From an uncultured Campylobacter sp. (GTDB taxonomy: Bacteria > Campylobacterota > Campylobacteria > Campylobacterales > Campylobacteraceae), in NCBI GenBank assembly GCA_937965895.1, contig CALCKS010000157.1:1-23213 (forward strand): a stretch of DNA of 23,213 nt, given 5' to 3'. Below, piece by piece: positions 1 to 7,792 of the stretch (position 1 is the first letter of the stretch; each line of letters begins with the position of its first letter). The position numbers were made by a program, and so were the translations under genes. The notes below the pieces were generated by a model. That model was not told the origin of the DNA and ran no database searches. It was given only the letters and a program-made list of their open reading frames with translations.

Positions 1-225
1 CCGATTTTTGATGAAAGCAAATTTGCCTTTGACGTTATTTACGGCAAAAAAACGCCTTTTTTAAATTTAGCCGCCGCTAGCGGGCTCGCGAATAAAGACG
101 GCTCAGAGATGCTACTTTTTCAGGCGGTTTTAGCATTAAATTTATTTTTTGAGGGCTCGCTTGATGAAGCCAAAATCGAGGCCTCGATGCGAAAAGCCCT
201 TTATTTATCGGCTTCTTCTAGATAA
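1..225 (+). CDS. aroE: Shikimate dehydrogenase, C-terminal fragment (5' end outside window)
   Basis: Frame 1 is open from the first base to a TAA at 223-225 and gives the last 74 residues of a protein. The segment FDVIYGKKTPFL, then KDGSEMLLFQAVLALNLF, matches the C-terminal end of AroE, where the family has a D-(L/V)-(I/V)-Y-tPfL motif and a G-x-x-M-L-(L/I)-x-Q-(A/G) helix that closes the NADP-binding domain. AroE reduces 3-dehydroshikimate to shikimate with NADPH in the cytoplasmic route to aromatic amino acids. The catalytic lysine and aspartate lie in the missing N-terminal part. Its 3' end overlaps the convergent pyruvate kinase gene by 25 bases. Confidence 0.88.
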   Translation, partial: PIFDESKFAFDVIYGKKTPFLNLAAASGLANKDGSEMLLFQAVLALNLFFEGSLDEAKIEASMRKALYLSASSR

Positions 226-1655
226 TAATCTATCTGAGCTTTTCTTAAAATTCTGATCAAGTCTGAGCTACCCGCCACTCCCGTCGGATAGCCAGCGGTC
301 ATGATGTAGCTTTTGTCGTCTTTTATGTAGCCTTTTTCGACTGCGGCTTTGATTGATTTAGCCATGAGCGTGTGCAGTCTTTCTTCTTTTTCTATCACGA
401 ATGCCGCCGTTATGCCCCAGCAAAGAGTTAGCCTATACGCGGCCTGCTCGTTGTGCGTTATGGCGATGATATCTATATCCGTGCGGTATCTGGCTAGTTT
501 TGCTGCCGAGCCACCCGATGAGGTTAGCGCGATTATGCCGTCTACTTTTAGCGCAGAGGCGAGCCTGGCGGTGCTAGATGCCATCATATCCGTGTCATCG
601 TAACGGTCAAAATCAAATTTGTTAAAAGGATAAATTTGCTGCGTTTGGATTATGGTGTTGCTCATCGCTTTCACGACGGCTACGGGGTTGATGCCGACTG
701 CGCTTTCTTCGCTTAGCATGACTACGTCGGTGCCGTCTAGTACGGCGTTTGCCACGTCGCTGATCTCGGCTCTAGTAGCTGTTTCGTGCTCGGCCATACT
801 TAGCATCATCTGTGTAGCCGTGATGACTGGCTTAACTGCTTCGTTTGCTTTTTTGATAATGAGCTTTTGGATCGTCGGCACCTTGTAGTAGGGCACCTCG
901 ATACCCAGATCTCCGCGAGCGACCATCACACCGTCGCTGGCCTCGATGATCTCGTCGATATTCTCCACGGCGTCAAATTTTTCTATTTTGGCGTAAATTT
1001 GAGCTCTGGAGCCAAAGCCTTTTAGGATTTCTCTAGCTTTTCTTATGTCGTTTGCGTTTTGTACGAAAGAGATCGCGACGAAGTGCACACCGTTTTTTGC
1101 GCCAAATTCTAAATCTTTTAAATCCTTAGGCGTGATAACCTCGATATTTAGCTTGGTGTTTGGGAAATTTACGCCCTTGTTCGAGCGGAGTATCCCGTCG
1201 TTTTCGACCACGGCTTCTACTTTTTGGGCGCTTGCTTGCGTGATTTTAGCGCGGATCTGTCCGTCGCATAGATATATGTACTCGCCAGTTTTTAGCGCGG
1301 CTAAAATTTGAGGCTGATTTATGCAAAGCTTATAGTGATTTTCGTCTATTTGCTCGCCGATTATTTCGTCTTTTACGAAGATTAGCGTATCGCCGGTTTT
1401 TAGTTTAAATTCGCTTCTGTCTAGCTTGCCGACTCTTATTTTTGGGCCGCAGATATCCTGAAATATGCCTATTTTCCGCCCGAGTTTTGCCTCTACTTGC
1501 CTGATTTTATCTATGTTGGATTTATGGTATTCGTGCGTGCCGTGGCTGAAATTTAGCCTAAAAGCATTGACTCCTGCTAAAACTAATTGCTCCATAACCT
1601 CTATGGATTCGCTGGCTGGTCCGACCGTGGCTAGGATTTTGGTTTTTTTATTCAT
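201..1655 (-). CDS. pyk: Pyruvate kinase
   Basis: Converts phosphoenolpyruvate and ADP to pyruvate and ATP, the last step of glycolysis; in Campylobacter, which often lacks a full glycolytic route, it mainly links PEP to pyruvate. The 484-residue product opens with TKILATVGPAS, carries the substrate-loop region FRLNFSHG, the ARGDLGIEVP stretch and the active-site signature IEKFDAVENIDEI, and ends with the alpha/beta allosteric domain (ALTSSGGSAAKLARYR). I place the start at the ATG at 1655 (MNKKTKI), because an AGGGG ribosome site sits just upstream and the family begins there. The frame is open a further 26 codons to 1733, but that stretch is A/T-rich promoter DNA. Downstream it overlaps the end of aroE. 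Confidence 0.97.
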   Translation of the reverse strand: MNKKTKILATVGPASESIEVMEQLVLAGVNAFRLNFSHGTHEYHKSNIDKIRQVEAKLGRKIGIFQDICGPKIRVGKLDRSEFKLKTGDTLIFVKDEIIGEQIDENHYKLCINQPQILAALKTGEYIYLCDGQIRAKITQASAQKVEAVVENDGILRSNKGVNFPNTKLNIEVITPKDLKDLEFGAKNGVHFVAISFVQNANDIRKAREILKGFGSRAQIYAKIEKFDAVENIDEIIEASDGVMVARGDLGIEVPYYKVPTIQKLIIKKANEAVKPVITATQMMLSMAEHETATRAEISDVANAVLDGTDVVMLSEESAVGINPVAVVKAMSNTIIQTQQIYPFNKFDFDRYDDTDMMASSTARLASALKVDGIIALTSSGGSAAKLARYRTDIDIIAITHNEQAAYRLTLCWGITAAFVIEKEERLHTLMAKSIKAAVEKGYIKDDKSYIMTAGYPTGVAGSSDLIRILRKAQIDYYLEEADK

Positions 1656-1675
1656 GGATGCCCCTTTTTTGCGCA

Positions 1676-1681
1676 ATTTTA
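1676..1681 (-). promoter_or_regulatory. Candidate -10 box for pyk
   Basis: On the minus strand this reads TAAAAT, 20 bases before the pyk ATG and preceded by an A/T-rich stretch, the usual form of sigma-70 promoters in Campylobacter, which lack a conserved -35 box. Position inferred from sequence only. Confidence 0.5.
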
Positions 1682-1703
1682 CCAAATTTTTAAAAAAAAT
1701 AAG

Positions 1704-1709
1704 TATAAT
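1704..1709 (+). promoter_or_regulatory. -10 box for the TRAP binding protein gene
   Basis: A perfect TATAAT preceded by long A and T runs. It lies 26 bases before the start codon, with an AAGGAG ribosome site at 1725-1730 in between. It faces away from the pyk promoter, so an 80-base gap serves both genes. Confidence 0.65.
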
Positions 1710-1735
1710 CGGCCAATTTATTTTAAGGAGCAAAA

Positions 1736-2791
1736 ATGAAAAAGTTTTTAGCGGTTTTGGCTGCTTTCGGTTTAGCGCTAAGCGCGAACGCAGCGGACAA
1801 AACCTATAAGCTAAAGCTAGCCAGCACCTGGGAGAGCACGACTCCGGTTTTGGGCGACGCAGCGAAAGAATTTAAACGCGTGGTCGAGACGCTAAGCGAT
1901 GGCAGGCTAGAGGTGAGGATAGACTATCCGTCTAAGCACAAGGCGCCGTTTGGTATCCTAGACTTCGTTAAGGGCGGTCAGTACGATATCGGCTATACTG
2001 CGTCTTATTACTATAAGGGCAAGGACGCAAACACTATGTTTTTTACCGCCGTGCCTTTTGGTATGACTGCAGGTGAACTACGCGCATGGTATGAGTTTGG
2101 CGGTGGCAAGCAACTAGAGGAAAAAGTTTACGATAAATACAACATCAAAGTCTTTAACGCGGGCGACACAGGCACGCAAATGGGCGGTTGGTTTAAAAAA
2201 GAGATCAAAAGCGTAGAGGACCTAAAGGGCCTAAAAATCAGGATCCCTGGCTTTGGCGGCGAGGTGATGGCGCGCGTGGGAGCGACTATAAACACGATCC
2301 CGACCGGCGAGTTATATATGGCGCTAGAGATGGGCACGATCGACTCGGTCGAGTGGGTGAGCCCTGCGTTTGATATGGGTCTTGGTTTTCACAAGATCGC
2401 CAAATACTACTACACAGGCTGGCAAGAGCCGAGCGGCCAAACTCAGTTTTTCGTAAACAAAAAGACTTACGAGAAGCTACCTGCCGATCTTCAGGCTGTG
2501 ATCGAGGCTGCGGCTAACGAGGTAGCTAGCATGCTAAATACGCGCTCATTCTTTGATAACGCAGAATACTGGGCAAAGATGAAAGCGGAGTATCCTGATA
2601 TCGAGGTTCGCTCATTCCCGCAGGACGTCATGGACGCGCTTAGAAAAGCAAGCGACGAAATCCTAGACGAAGAGGCGGCGAAAGATCCGCTGTTTAAGGA
2701 GATATTGGACTCTCAAAGAGCGTTTTTGGCTAAGGCTCGCGAGTGGACGAAGATTTCCGAGTTCTCGTATATCCAAAAAACTACGAAATAA
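1736..2791 (+). CDS. TRAP transporter substrate-binding protein, DctP/TakP type
   Basis: Periplasmic binding protein of the TRAP family, which captures an organic acid and delivers it to DctQM-type membrane subunits using ion gradients. The 351-residue product has a clear signal peptide (residues 1-19, ending SANA) and the DctP fold. The segment GWFKKEIKSVEDLKGLKIRI contains the Arg normally used to bind the substrate carboxylate, followed by IPTGELYMALEMGTIDSVEW, and a tyrosine/tryptophan-rich stretch (KYYYTGWQEPSG) resembles the 2-oxoacid-binding TakP branch. The substrate is therefore a guess. No membrane subunit genes lie next to it, and it has its own promoter and a strong terminator, so it appears monocistronic. 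Start chosen from AAGGAG at 1725-1730 and the signal peptide. Confidence 0.9.
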   Translation: MKKFLAVLAAFGLALSANAADKTYKLKLASTWESTTPVLGDAAKEFKRVVETLSDGRLEVRIDYPSKHKAPFGILDFVKGGQYDIGYTASYYYKGKDANTMFFTAVPFGMTAGELRAWYEFGGGKQLEEKVYDKYNIKVFNAGDTGTQMGGWFKKEIKSVEDLKGLKIRIPGFGGEVMARVGATINTIPTGELYMALEMGTIDSVEWVSPAFDMGLGFHKIAKYYYTGWQEPSGQTQFFVNKKTYEKLPADLQAVIEAAANEVASMLNTRSFFDNAEYWAKMKAEYPDIEVRSFPQDVMDALRKASDEILDEEAAKDPLFKEILDSQRAFLAKAREWTKISEFSYIQKTTK

Positions 2792-2818
2792 CTTCTCGCC
2801 GCTCATTTCGGGCGGCTT

Positions 2819-2854
2819 AAATTTACGGCCTTCGGGTCGTAAATTTCTCTTTTT
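2819..2854 (+). terminator. Rho-independent terminator with UUCG tetraloop
   Basis: A 12-base-pair stem (AAATTTACGGCC with GGTCGTAAATTT, one G-U pair) closes the loop TTCG at 2831-2834, flanked by C and G as in exceptionally stable cUUCGg loops. CTCTTTTT follows. A smaller GCCGC/GCGGC hairpin at 2798-2816 comes just before it. It ends the binding-protein transcript. Confidence 0.8.
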
Positions 2855-2879
2855 AAAATTTTCTTTTTATTCTTGTCGT

Positions 2880-2940
2880 GCTTGTAAAATTTGATTTTGG
2901 GGCTACGCGTCAAATTTGAGTCGTTGCAAATTTTACCAGC
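2880..2940. repeat. Inverted repeat in the gap between convergent genes
   Basis: GCTTGTAAAATTTG (2880-2893) and CAAATTTTACCAGC (2927-2940) are complementary over 14 positions with one mismatch, separated by 33 bases. The 2855-3080 gap, between the terminator and the end of recR, holds no credible coding region. It is filled with AAATTT words. The repeat might fold as a hairpin ending the minus-strand recR transcript, but it has no clear T run. Confidence 0.45.
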
Positions 2941-3080
2941 TTTTGCGGTGGGTTAAATTTGAGGGGGATGCCTGTGTGAAATGCGGCGGCAAATTTGCTT
3001 GCATAGTCTTAAATTTGAATTTGAGCGAATTTAAAAACGCAACGTGAATTTCCAAAAAGCTTCATGCGCTTGAGTTAAAT

Positions 3081-3653
3081 TTACAGTTCCGTCCTGCTAT
3101 CAAGCGCTTTCATAAGCGATAGAAGGTCGATATTTTCGAGATTTACGCCTGTTGGTACGCCTTGGGCTATCTTGCTAAATTTAACGCCCAAATCGCTTAG
3201 CTTATCCTCAATAAAAACCATCACCGCGTCGCTGCTAAGCCCCGGCGTGAGCGCGAAAATGATCTCAGTTACGCCGTTTTGGCGGATGACATCGCGTAGT
3301 TTTTCGGTTTGCTCCGGCGTTATCTCCTCGAGTACGAAATAGCGTCCGCGGTAGATCGCGCTTTGCTCGAAAACTAGGATATCTTTTGGGCTTTCTACGA
3401 CGGCTAGCAGCTCCTTGTCGCGCGTTTCATCGCTGCAAATGTCGCAAATTTCATCTTCGCTAAGCCCACCGCAAATTTGACATTTGCCAGTAAATCTCAC
3501 GGCGTCTTCAATGCTTTGCGCGAGCTTTAGTCCGCCGAAGCTATCCTTTAGGCAGACGTGATAGGCGTAGCGCTGGGCGGACTTTTTGCCAACGCCAGGT
3601 AGCCGCTCAAAGGCCGCCACGAGTTCGTTAAATTTCTCAAGCCCTTTTTTCAA
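3081..3653 (-). CDS. recR: Recombination mediator protein RecR
   Basis: RecR acts with RecO (and RecF where present) to load RecA on single-stranded DNA during gap repair. The 190-residue product contains a helix-hairpin-helix (FERLPGVGKKSAQRYAYHV), a four-cysteine zinc finger (CQIC...CDIC) and a TOPRIM domain starting LLAVVESPKDILVFE. I choose the TTG at 3653, with AAAGGA upstream, because it yields MKKGLEKFNELV, matching the usual RecR start and its usual length near 190-200. An upstream ATG at 3704 would add 17 residues that overlap racS further and look unlike RecR. With the TTG, the gene overlaps the racS stop by 17 bases, so translation is probably coupled. The racRS-recR order is as in C. 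jejuni. Confidence 0.93.
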   Translation of the reverse strand: MKKGLEKFNELVAAFERLPGVGKKSAQRYAYHVCLKDSFGGLKLAQSIEDAVRFTGKCQICGGLSEDEICDICSDETRDKELLAVVESPKDILVFEQSAIYRGRYFVLEEITPEQTEKLRDVIRQNGVTEIIFALTPGLSSDAVMVFIEDKLSDLGVKFSKIAQGVPTGVNLENIDLLSLMKALDSRTEL

Positions 3654-4890
3654 CGCTTTCCTTTGGATTGGTGCAAATTTTAAATGAGTGGAAGCCGTCC
3701 TCATAGGAGTATTTTAGACTAAATTTGTGCATGCGGCAGATGTGGTCGATGATGTAAAGGCCTAGCCCCATGCCGCTGCTTTTGCTGCCCTTTTCGCGGA
3801 TAAAGGCTTGCATGTAGTACTCGATAGGATTTTGTAGCGGTTGGCCTAGATTTCTCACGACGATACCGTCTATGTCGCAAATAACCTGCGCCTTTTTGTC
3901 GTCGGCGTATTTTAGGGCGTTATCTATGAGATTTTTTATCGCGAGCGAAAAGAGTCCGAAATCCACGCGTAGCAATATATCTCGGCGGATATCTACGCTC
4001 ACTTTTTCTTCAAATTTATCGAGCATCAGCATGTCGCGCGCCTGATCAAGGATGTTTGAAAAGTATGACTCCTGATAGTTTAGCGCGTAGTTTTTGGATA
4101 GTAGTTGCTCGATCTTGCCAAACTCGTTTATGAGCATATCTAGCCGCTCAAATATCGCTATCAAGCGCGTTTTGTGCGTAGGATTTTGCACCATCTCTGA
4201 GACTATGCGCCCCTTGCCGATCGGAGTTTTTAGCTCGTGCATGATCGTGCGTAAAAACAGCTGCCTAGAGCGCAAAAGCTCCCTGATCTTGCTAGCTGCG
4301 GCGTCAAATTCTATCGCGACCTTGGCAATCTCGTCGTCGGAGTCGGGTTTGGCGATATTTACGTCCATGTTTCCGGCGCCAAATTTCCTGATATCCGAGC
4401 TTAGTTTTTTAAGCGGCATCAGCGACTTCATTACCGAAACATAGAGCGATACAAGAAGCGCCGTCGTGAGGATAAAACCAACCCAGATCGGATCGTTTAT
4501 GTTTTTCGTATCGTCGCTTTCGAGTAAAATTTGAAACGAAGGATTTTTGATCTGTAGGTACAAACTATCCTGAAAAAGCAGCGACTGAAATAGTCCCAGC
4601 TGCGTTTGCTTGGCAAAGACAGTCTTACCCGTGCTTATGACGTTTGCGACGGTTTTGTCGCTTTTAACGTAGGTTAGTCCAAAATTTCTAAAATAATTAG
4701 TCAAATCGCTAGGCGGATTTGATTTTTCGTATGAGGCAATGAGGTAGTTTATCGCGTTTAACTGCTTGTTTTTTATCTTTTCTAACGCATTATCTAGCTG
4801 TATGCTCGCAAACGTATAGAACAAAATGCAAACAAGCGAAAACGCCAGCGCGAAAACTACCGAAATCTTCGTGGTTAAGGAGTATCTCAT
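3637..4890 (-). CDS. racS: Sensor histidine kinase RacS
   Basis: Membrane sensor kinase partner of the neighbouring response regulator. The 417-residue product has transmembrane segments at about residues 9-30 and 136-156 enclosing a periplasmic sensor region of about 105 residues. A HAMP-like linker (about 157-208) follows, then the phospho-acceptor motif IMHELKTPIGK with His218, an N box (NLIDNALKYAD, 320-330) and a G box (GMGLGLYI, 373-380). The catalytic domain is short, as in other epsilonproteobacterial kinases. It starts four bases inside the racR stop. The name rests on architecture and on the racR-racS-recR order divergent from dnaJ known from C. jejuni, where RacRS affects colonisation, temperature-dependent growth and anaerobic respiration genes. 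The signal sensed here cannot be read from sequence. Confidence 0.88.
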   Translation of the reverse strand: MRYSLTTKISVVFALAFSLVCILFYTFASIQLDNALEKIKNKQLNAINYLIASYEKSNPPSDLTNYFRNFGLTYVKSDKTVANVISTGKTVFAKQTQLGLFQSLLFQDSLYLQIKNPSFQILLESDDTKNINDPIWVGFILTTALLVSLYVSVMKSLMPLKKLSSDIRKFGAGNMDVNIAKPDSDDEIAKVAIEFDAAASKIRELLRSRQLFLRTIMHELKTPIGKGRIVSEMVQNPTHKTRLIAIFERLDMLINEFGKIEQLLSKNYALNYQESYFSNILDQARDMLMLDKFEEKVSVDIRRDILLRVDFGLFSLAIKNLIDNALKYADDKKAQVICDIDGIVVRNLGQPLQNPIEYYMQAFIREKGSKSSGMGLGLYIIDHICRMHKFSLKYSYEDGFHSFKICTNPKESVEKRA

Positions 4891-5558
4891 CCTATGAGTT
4901 TATAGCCTATTCCGCGTACCGAAAATATATGTTTAGGCGCTTTTGAGCTGTCACCGATCTTGGTTCTTAGTCTGCCGATGATGACGTCTAGGCTCTTTGA
5001 GTCCTTGTCTTTTAGGCTTTTGCAGTTATAAACTAGCTGCTCGCGAGAGACTGAAAAGCTGTGCTGTTTGATAAGATAGCTCAAAATTTCATACTCTGCC
5101 GGCGTTAGCGTTAGGCTTTCGTTGTTGTAGTAGATTTCGTGTCTGCGCTCATCTATCCTAAATAGCGTATCTACGACCTCTTCTTGCACTTCGTTGGTCT
5201 TTTTGTAGCGGCGGATTAGGCTCATTATGCGCGCGTACATTTCCTTTGGATCGTACGGTTTCGGTAGATAGTCATCCGCGCCTAGCTGCAGGCCTACGAC
5301 TTTGTCGCTGATATCGCTGCGAGCAGAGGAGATGATGATAGGGATGTTGTATTTGCTGCGGATCTCTTTGCACACTTCTAGGCCGTCCATGCCTGGTAAG
5401 GTGAGATCTAGGATGAGCAGGTCGAAATTTTTCACTCCGGCGCTTAGTCCCAAATAAGGATCTTCAAAATTTGTTACTTTTATATTAAAATCGCTCAAGT
5501 ACTCGGATAGGATTTGCGCGAATTCCGGATCGTCTTCAATCATTAAAACATTAATCAT
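4887..5558 (-). CDS. racR: OmpR-family response regulator RacR
   Basis: DNA-binding response regulator of 223 residues. The receiver domain (about 1-115) shows the acidic pocket E8-D9-D10, phospho-acceptor Asp51 (LILDLTLPGMDG), Ser78 and Lys100 (YLPKPYDP). The winged-helix output domain (about 125-223) has LTPAEYEILSYLIKQ, the recognition helix region SKSLDVIIGRLRTKI and the terminal hairpin FSVRGIGYKL. It is first in the racR-racS-recR operon, with an AAAGG ribosome site before the ATG and a TATAAT promoter on the minus strand. Assignment to RacR rather than the similar CprR depends on synteny with recR and dnaJ; that it is an OmpR-type regulator is certain. Confidence 0.9.
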   Translation of the reverse strand: MINVLMIEDDPEFAQILSEYLSDFNIKVTNFEDPYLGLSAGVKNFDLLILDLTLPGMDGLEVCKEIRSKYNIPIIISSARSDISDKVVGLQLGADDYLPKPYDPKEMYARIMSLIRRYKKTNEVQEEVVDTLFRIDERRHEIYYNNESLTLTPAEYEILSYLIKQHSFSVSREQLVYNCKSLKDKDSKSLDVIIGRLRTKIGDSSKAPKHIFSVRGIGYKLIG

Positions 5559-5590
5559 TTTAAGCCTTTCAAATAGATTTAACGAAAATG

Positions 5591-5596
5591 ATTATA
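5591..5596 (-). promoter_or_regulatory. -10 box for racR-racS-recR
   Basis: Reads TATAAT on the minus strand, 32 bases before the racR ATG, preceded by A- and T-runs (AACTTTTTTTGG). The 160-base gap 5559-5718 carries this promoter and the dnaJ promoter back to back, so RacR could in principle act on both genes. I see no obvious CIRCE or HspR-type operator in it. Confidence 0.6.
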
Positions 5597-5679
5597 ACCA
5601 AAAAAAGTTAAATTTTTTTTCCGATTTTATATCCTCGTCTAAAATTCTCCCCCGCTTTGAATTTTTATAAATAATAAGA

Positions 5680-5685
5680 TAAAAT
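5680..5685 (+). promoter_or_regulatory. Candidate -10 box for dnaJ
   Basis: TAAAAT in the context AAGATAAAATCG, 33 bases before the dnaJ start and downstream of an A/T-rich stretch. The ribosome site TTAGGAG lies at 5707-5713. Confidence 0.5.
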
Positions 5686-5718
5686 CGCCCTTTAAATTTA
5701 AAAATTTTAGGAGATTTT

Positions 5719-6891
5719 GTGGAAATAGACTACTACGAAATTTTAGAAATCAGCAAAAATAGCGACTCTGAAACCATAAAAAAAGCATTTAGAAAACTAG
5801 CGCTAAAGTATCATCCGGACCGCAATCAAGGCGACAAAGAAGCGGAAGAAAATTTTAAAAAGGTAAACGAAGCCTACCAGGTGCTAGGCGACGAGGAAAA
5901 GCGCGCGATATACGATAGATACGGCAAGGCCGGGCTTGAGGGCAGGGGCGGCTTTAGCTCTAGCGGATTTAGCGCTGATTTTGATTTGGGCGATATCTTT
6001 AACTCGTTTTTCGGCGGCGGATTTAGCTCTGGCGCAAGCAGCCGCAAAAGAAGCAGCGACAAATATCCGCTCGATTTAGAGATAGCTCTTAGGATCAAAT
6101 TTAACGAAGCTGTGTTTGGCACCGAAAAAGAGATAGATTTTACGATCAAAAAACCGTGCCAAACCTGCAAAGGCAGCGGCTCGAAAGACGGCAAAACGCA
6201 CATATGTCCGCACTGCGAGGGCAGGGGGCGGATATCGCAGCAGCGAGGCTTTATGAGCTTCGTGCAGGAGTGTCCGTACTGTAACGGCACGGGCGAAACG
6301 GTCAAGGATAGATGCTCTGATTGCGGCGGTAGCGGCTACAAAGAAGAACGCCAAAGCGTGAAAGTAAATATCCCCGAGGGCATCGACGACGGCATGCGCA
6401 TGCGCGTGAGCGAAAAGGGCAACGTATCATCAACCGGCGCCAGGGGCGATCTGTACGTGCATATCGAGGTTGAAGCCGACGAGCATTTCGTGCGTCACGA
6501 AAGCGACGTTTATATCGAGATTCCGGTATTTTTCACGCAGGCGGTTTTGGGCGAGACGATCACGATCCCGACGCTAAAGGGCACGACCGAACTAAAGCTG
6601 CCAGTGGGCGCAAAAGACAAGCAGCAGTTCGTATTTGACGGGCTCGGGGTAAAAAACGTAAATACCAAGCGCTACGGCAGGCTTGTAGCGCAAATCGCGA
6701 TAAAGACGCCAAAAGAGCTAAGCGATGAGCAAATCTCTCTACTAAATCAGCTACAAGAAAGCTTTGGTATCAAGGCCGGCAAGGCGAGCTACGACGAAGA
6801 AGAGGACGAAGGAATCTTGGACAAGATAAAGGGGTGGTTTAAGGGCGAAGAGTCTGGCGACAAAGGCAAGAAAAAAGGCAAAAAGGCATAA
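5719..6891 (+). CDS. dnaJ: Chaperone protein DnaJ (Hsp40)
   Basis: Co-chaperone that delivers substrates to DnaK and stimulates its ATPase. The 390-residue product is a full class I DnaJ. It has the J domain with HPD at 32-34, a G/F-rich region (about 75-108) and four CxxCxGxG zinc motifs at 147, 163, 185 and 199. The C-terminal substrate-binding domain is followed by a lysine/glycine/glutamate-rich tail. The start is GTG at 5719, six bases after a TTAGGAG ribosome site; no better start is visible. It is divergent from racR, the same pairing as in C. jejuni, and has no dnaK or grpE beside it. The charged tail after about residue 365 is less typical of the family and may be species-specific. 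Confidence 0.97.
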   Translation: MEIDYYEILEISKNSDSETIKKAFRKLALKYHPDRNQGDKEAEENFKKVNEAYQVLGDEEKRAIYDRYGKAGLEGRGGFSSSGFSADFDLGDIFNSFFGGGFSSGASSRKRSSDKYPLDLEIALRIKFNEAVFGTEKEIDFTIKKPCQTCKGSGSKDGKTHICPHCEGRGRISQQRGFMSFVQECPYCNGTGETVKDRCSDCGGSGYKEERQSVKVNIPEGIDDGMRMRVSEKGNVSSTGARGDLYVHIEVEADEHFVRHESDVYIEIPVFFTQAVLGETITIPTLKGTTELKLPVGAKDKQQFVFDGLGVKNVNTKRYGRLVAQIAIKTPKELSDEQISLLNQLQESFGIKAGKASYDEEEDEGILDKIKGWFKGEESGDKGKKKGKKA

Positions 6892-7010
6892 ATTTAGGTC
6901 AAATTTGACTTTTGACGGGCGCAATATTTCGTTAAATTTGTCCAGTTGCTCAGGCTTAAATTTGCGCTAGTTACAAAACGGCGCGTTAAATTTGATATCG
7001 AAAATGCAAG

Positions 7011-7604
7011 ATGAATAAATTTATATTTTTAGCCGTTTTTACGGCGATTTCTTTAAATGCTGCAAAATGCGATACGAGCGGGCTTCAAAAAGGTTGCGAT
7101 GCGGGCGATTTTGAGAGCTGCGATAACTTGGGTCTTGCCTACATCGGCGTCAAGCTTGAAGAGTGCGACCTGGGAAAAAACTACGAAAAGGCATTCGCGC
7201 TGTTTAAAAAGGCGTGCGACGGGGAGTACGTGCGCGCCTGCGTAAATTTGGGCGTCGCCTACCGCAAAGGCGAGGGCGTCAAGGCCGATGCGCCAAAGGC
7301 CGCCGAGCTCTATAAAAAAGCCTGCGATAGCGGGTATTTGCTGGGTTGCGCAAATTTAGGCTCGCTTTACGAGCAGGGATTCGGCGTCAAAAAAGACGCG
7401 CAAAAAGCGGGCGAAATCTGGCGCAAAGCCTGCGAGGCAAAGGACGGGATGTCTTGCTTTAATCTTGGCGTACTTTACTACAACGCAATGCTCGGCGAAA
7501 AAGATGTCGATAGCGCAAAAAACTATCTGCAAAAGGCGTGCGCATACGGCTGGAACGACGGTTGCGACGCGGCGCAAGCGATAGAAAAAGCTGTGAAACG
7601 ATAA
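7011..7604 (+). CDS. Secreted cysteine-rich Sel1-repeat protein
   Basis: A 197-residue protein with a signal peptide (about residues 1-18, MNKFIFLAVFTAISLNAA) followed by Sel1-like helical repeats. Repeat units around FKKACDGEYVRACVNLGVAY, YKKACDSGYLLGCANLGSLY and WRKACEAKDGMSCFNLGVLY are each about 36 residues. Each carries a Cys pair spaced 7-8 apart, as in the disulfide-bridged Helicobacter cysteine-rich (Hcp) proteins, so a periplasmic or secreted, disulfide-stabilised solenoid is likely. Sel1 proteins usually mediate protein-protein contacts; the partner is unknown. The ribosome site is weak (GCAAG). The 119-base gap after dnaJ has several AAATTT words and the palindrome GTCAAATTTGAC at 6898-6909 but no clear terminator, so read-through from dnaJ is possible. 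Confidence 0.85.
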   Translation: MNKFIFLAVFTAISLNAAKCDTSGLQKGCDAGDFESCDNLGLAYIGVKLEECDLGKNYEKAFALFKKACDGEYVRACVNLGVAYRKGEGVKADAPKAAELYKKACDSGYLLGCANLGSLYEQGFGVKKDAQKAGEIWRKACEAKDGMSCFNLGVLYYNAMLGEKDVDSAKNYLQKACAYGWNDGCDAAQAIEKAVKR

Positions 7605-7766
7605 ATTTGCCGAAGAAGACCTTGGCGGCGACGCGGAATTTAAATTTGCGCTACGTAATCGCTCGCGTAAATTTTAGGTTTAGCGCGCAAATTTGATCGC
7701 TTTTTGCGTCAAATTTGACGGATTGACTTGCAAATAACCGCGGCGAAATTTACCCAAAAGCGGCGA

Positions 7767-7792
7767 GTTAAATTTGCCCTTTCAAATTTAAC
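7767..7792. repeat. Perfect hairpin between the convergent Sel1 gene and uvrC
   Basis: GTTAAATTTG (7767-7776) and CAAATTTAAC (7783-7792) form a perfect 10-base-pair stem with a 6-base loop. It sits in the 256-base non-coding gap 7605-7860, which otherwise holds many AAATTT words and a second copy of GTCAAATTTGAC (7708-7719). No strong T run follows on either strand, so its role in ending transcription is only a possibility. Confidence 0.5.

Noticed and set aside
1656..1733. 26-codon N-terminal extension of pyruvate kinase
   Set aside because: The stretch is the A/T-rich divergent promoter region. The ATG at 1655 has an AGGGG site and matches the family start.
4887..5558. Identification of the response regulator as CprR
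   Set aside because: CprR is similar in sequence, but the recR gene behind the kinase and dnaJ in front fit the racRS locus of C. jejuni.
5559..5718. CIRCE or HspR operator for dnaJ
   Set aside because: No inverted repeat matching TTAGCACTC or CTTGAGT is present in the gap.
6898..6909. GTCAAATTTGAC as a dnaJ terminator
   Set aside because: It is a perfect palindrome but leaves no loop and only a short T run after it, so it is unlikely to terminate.
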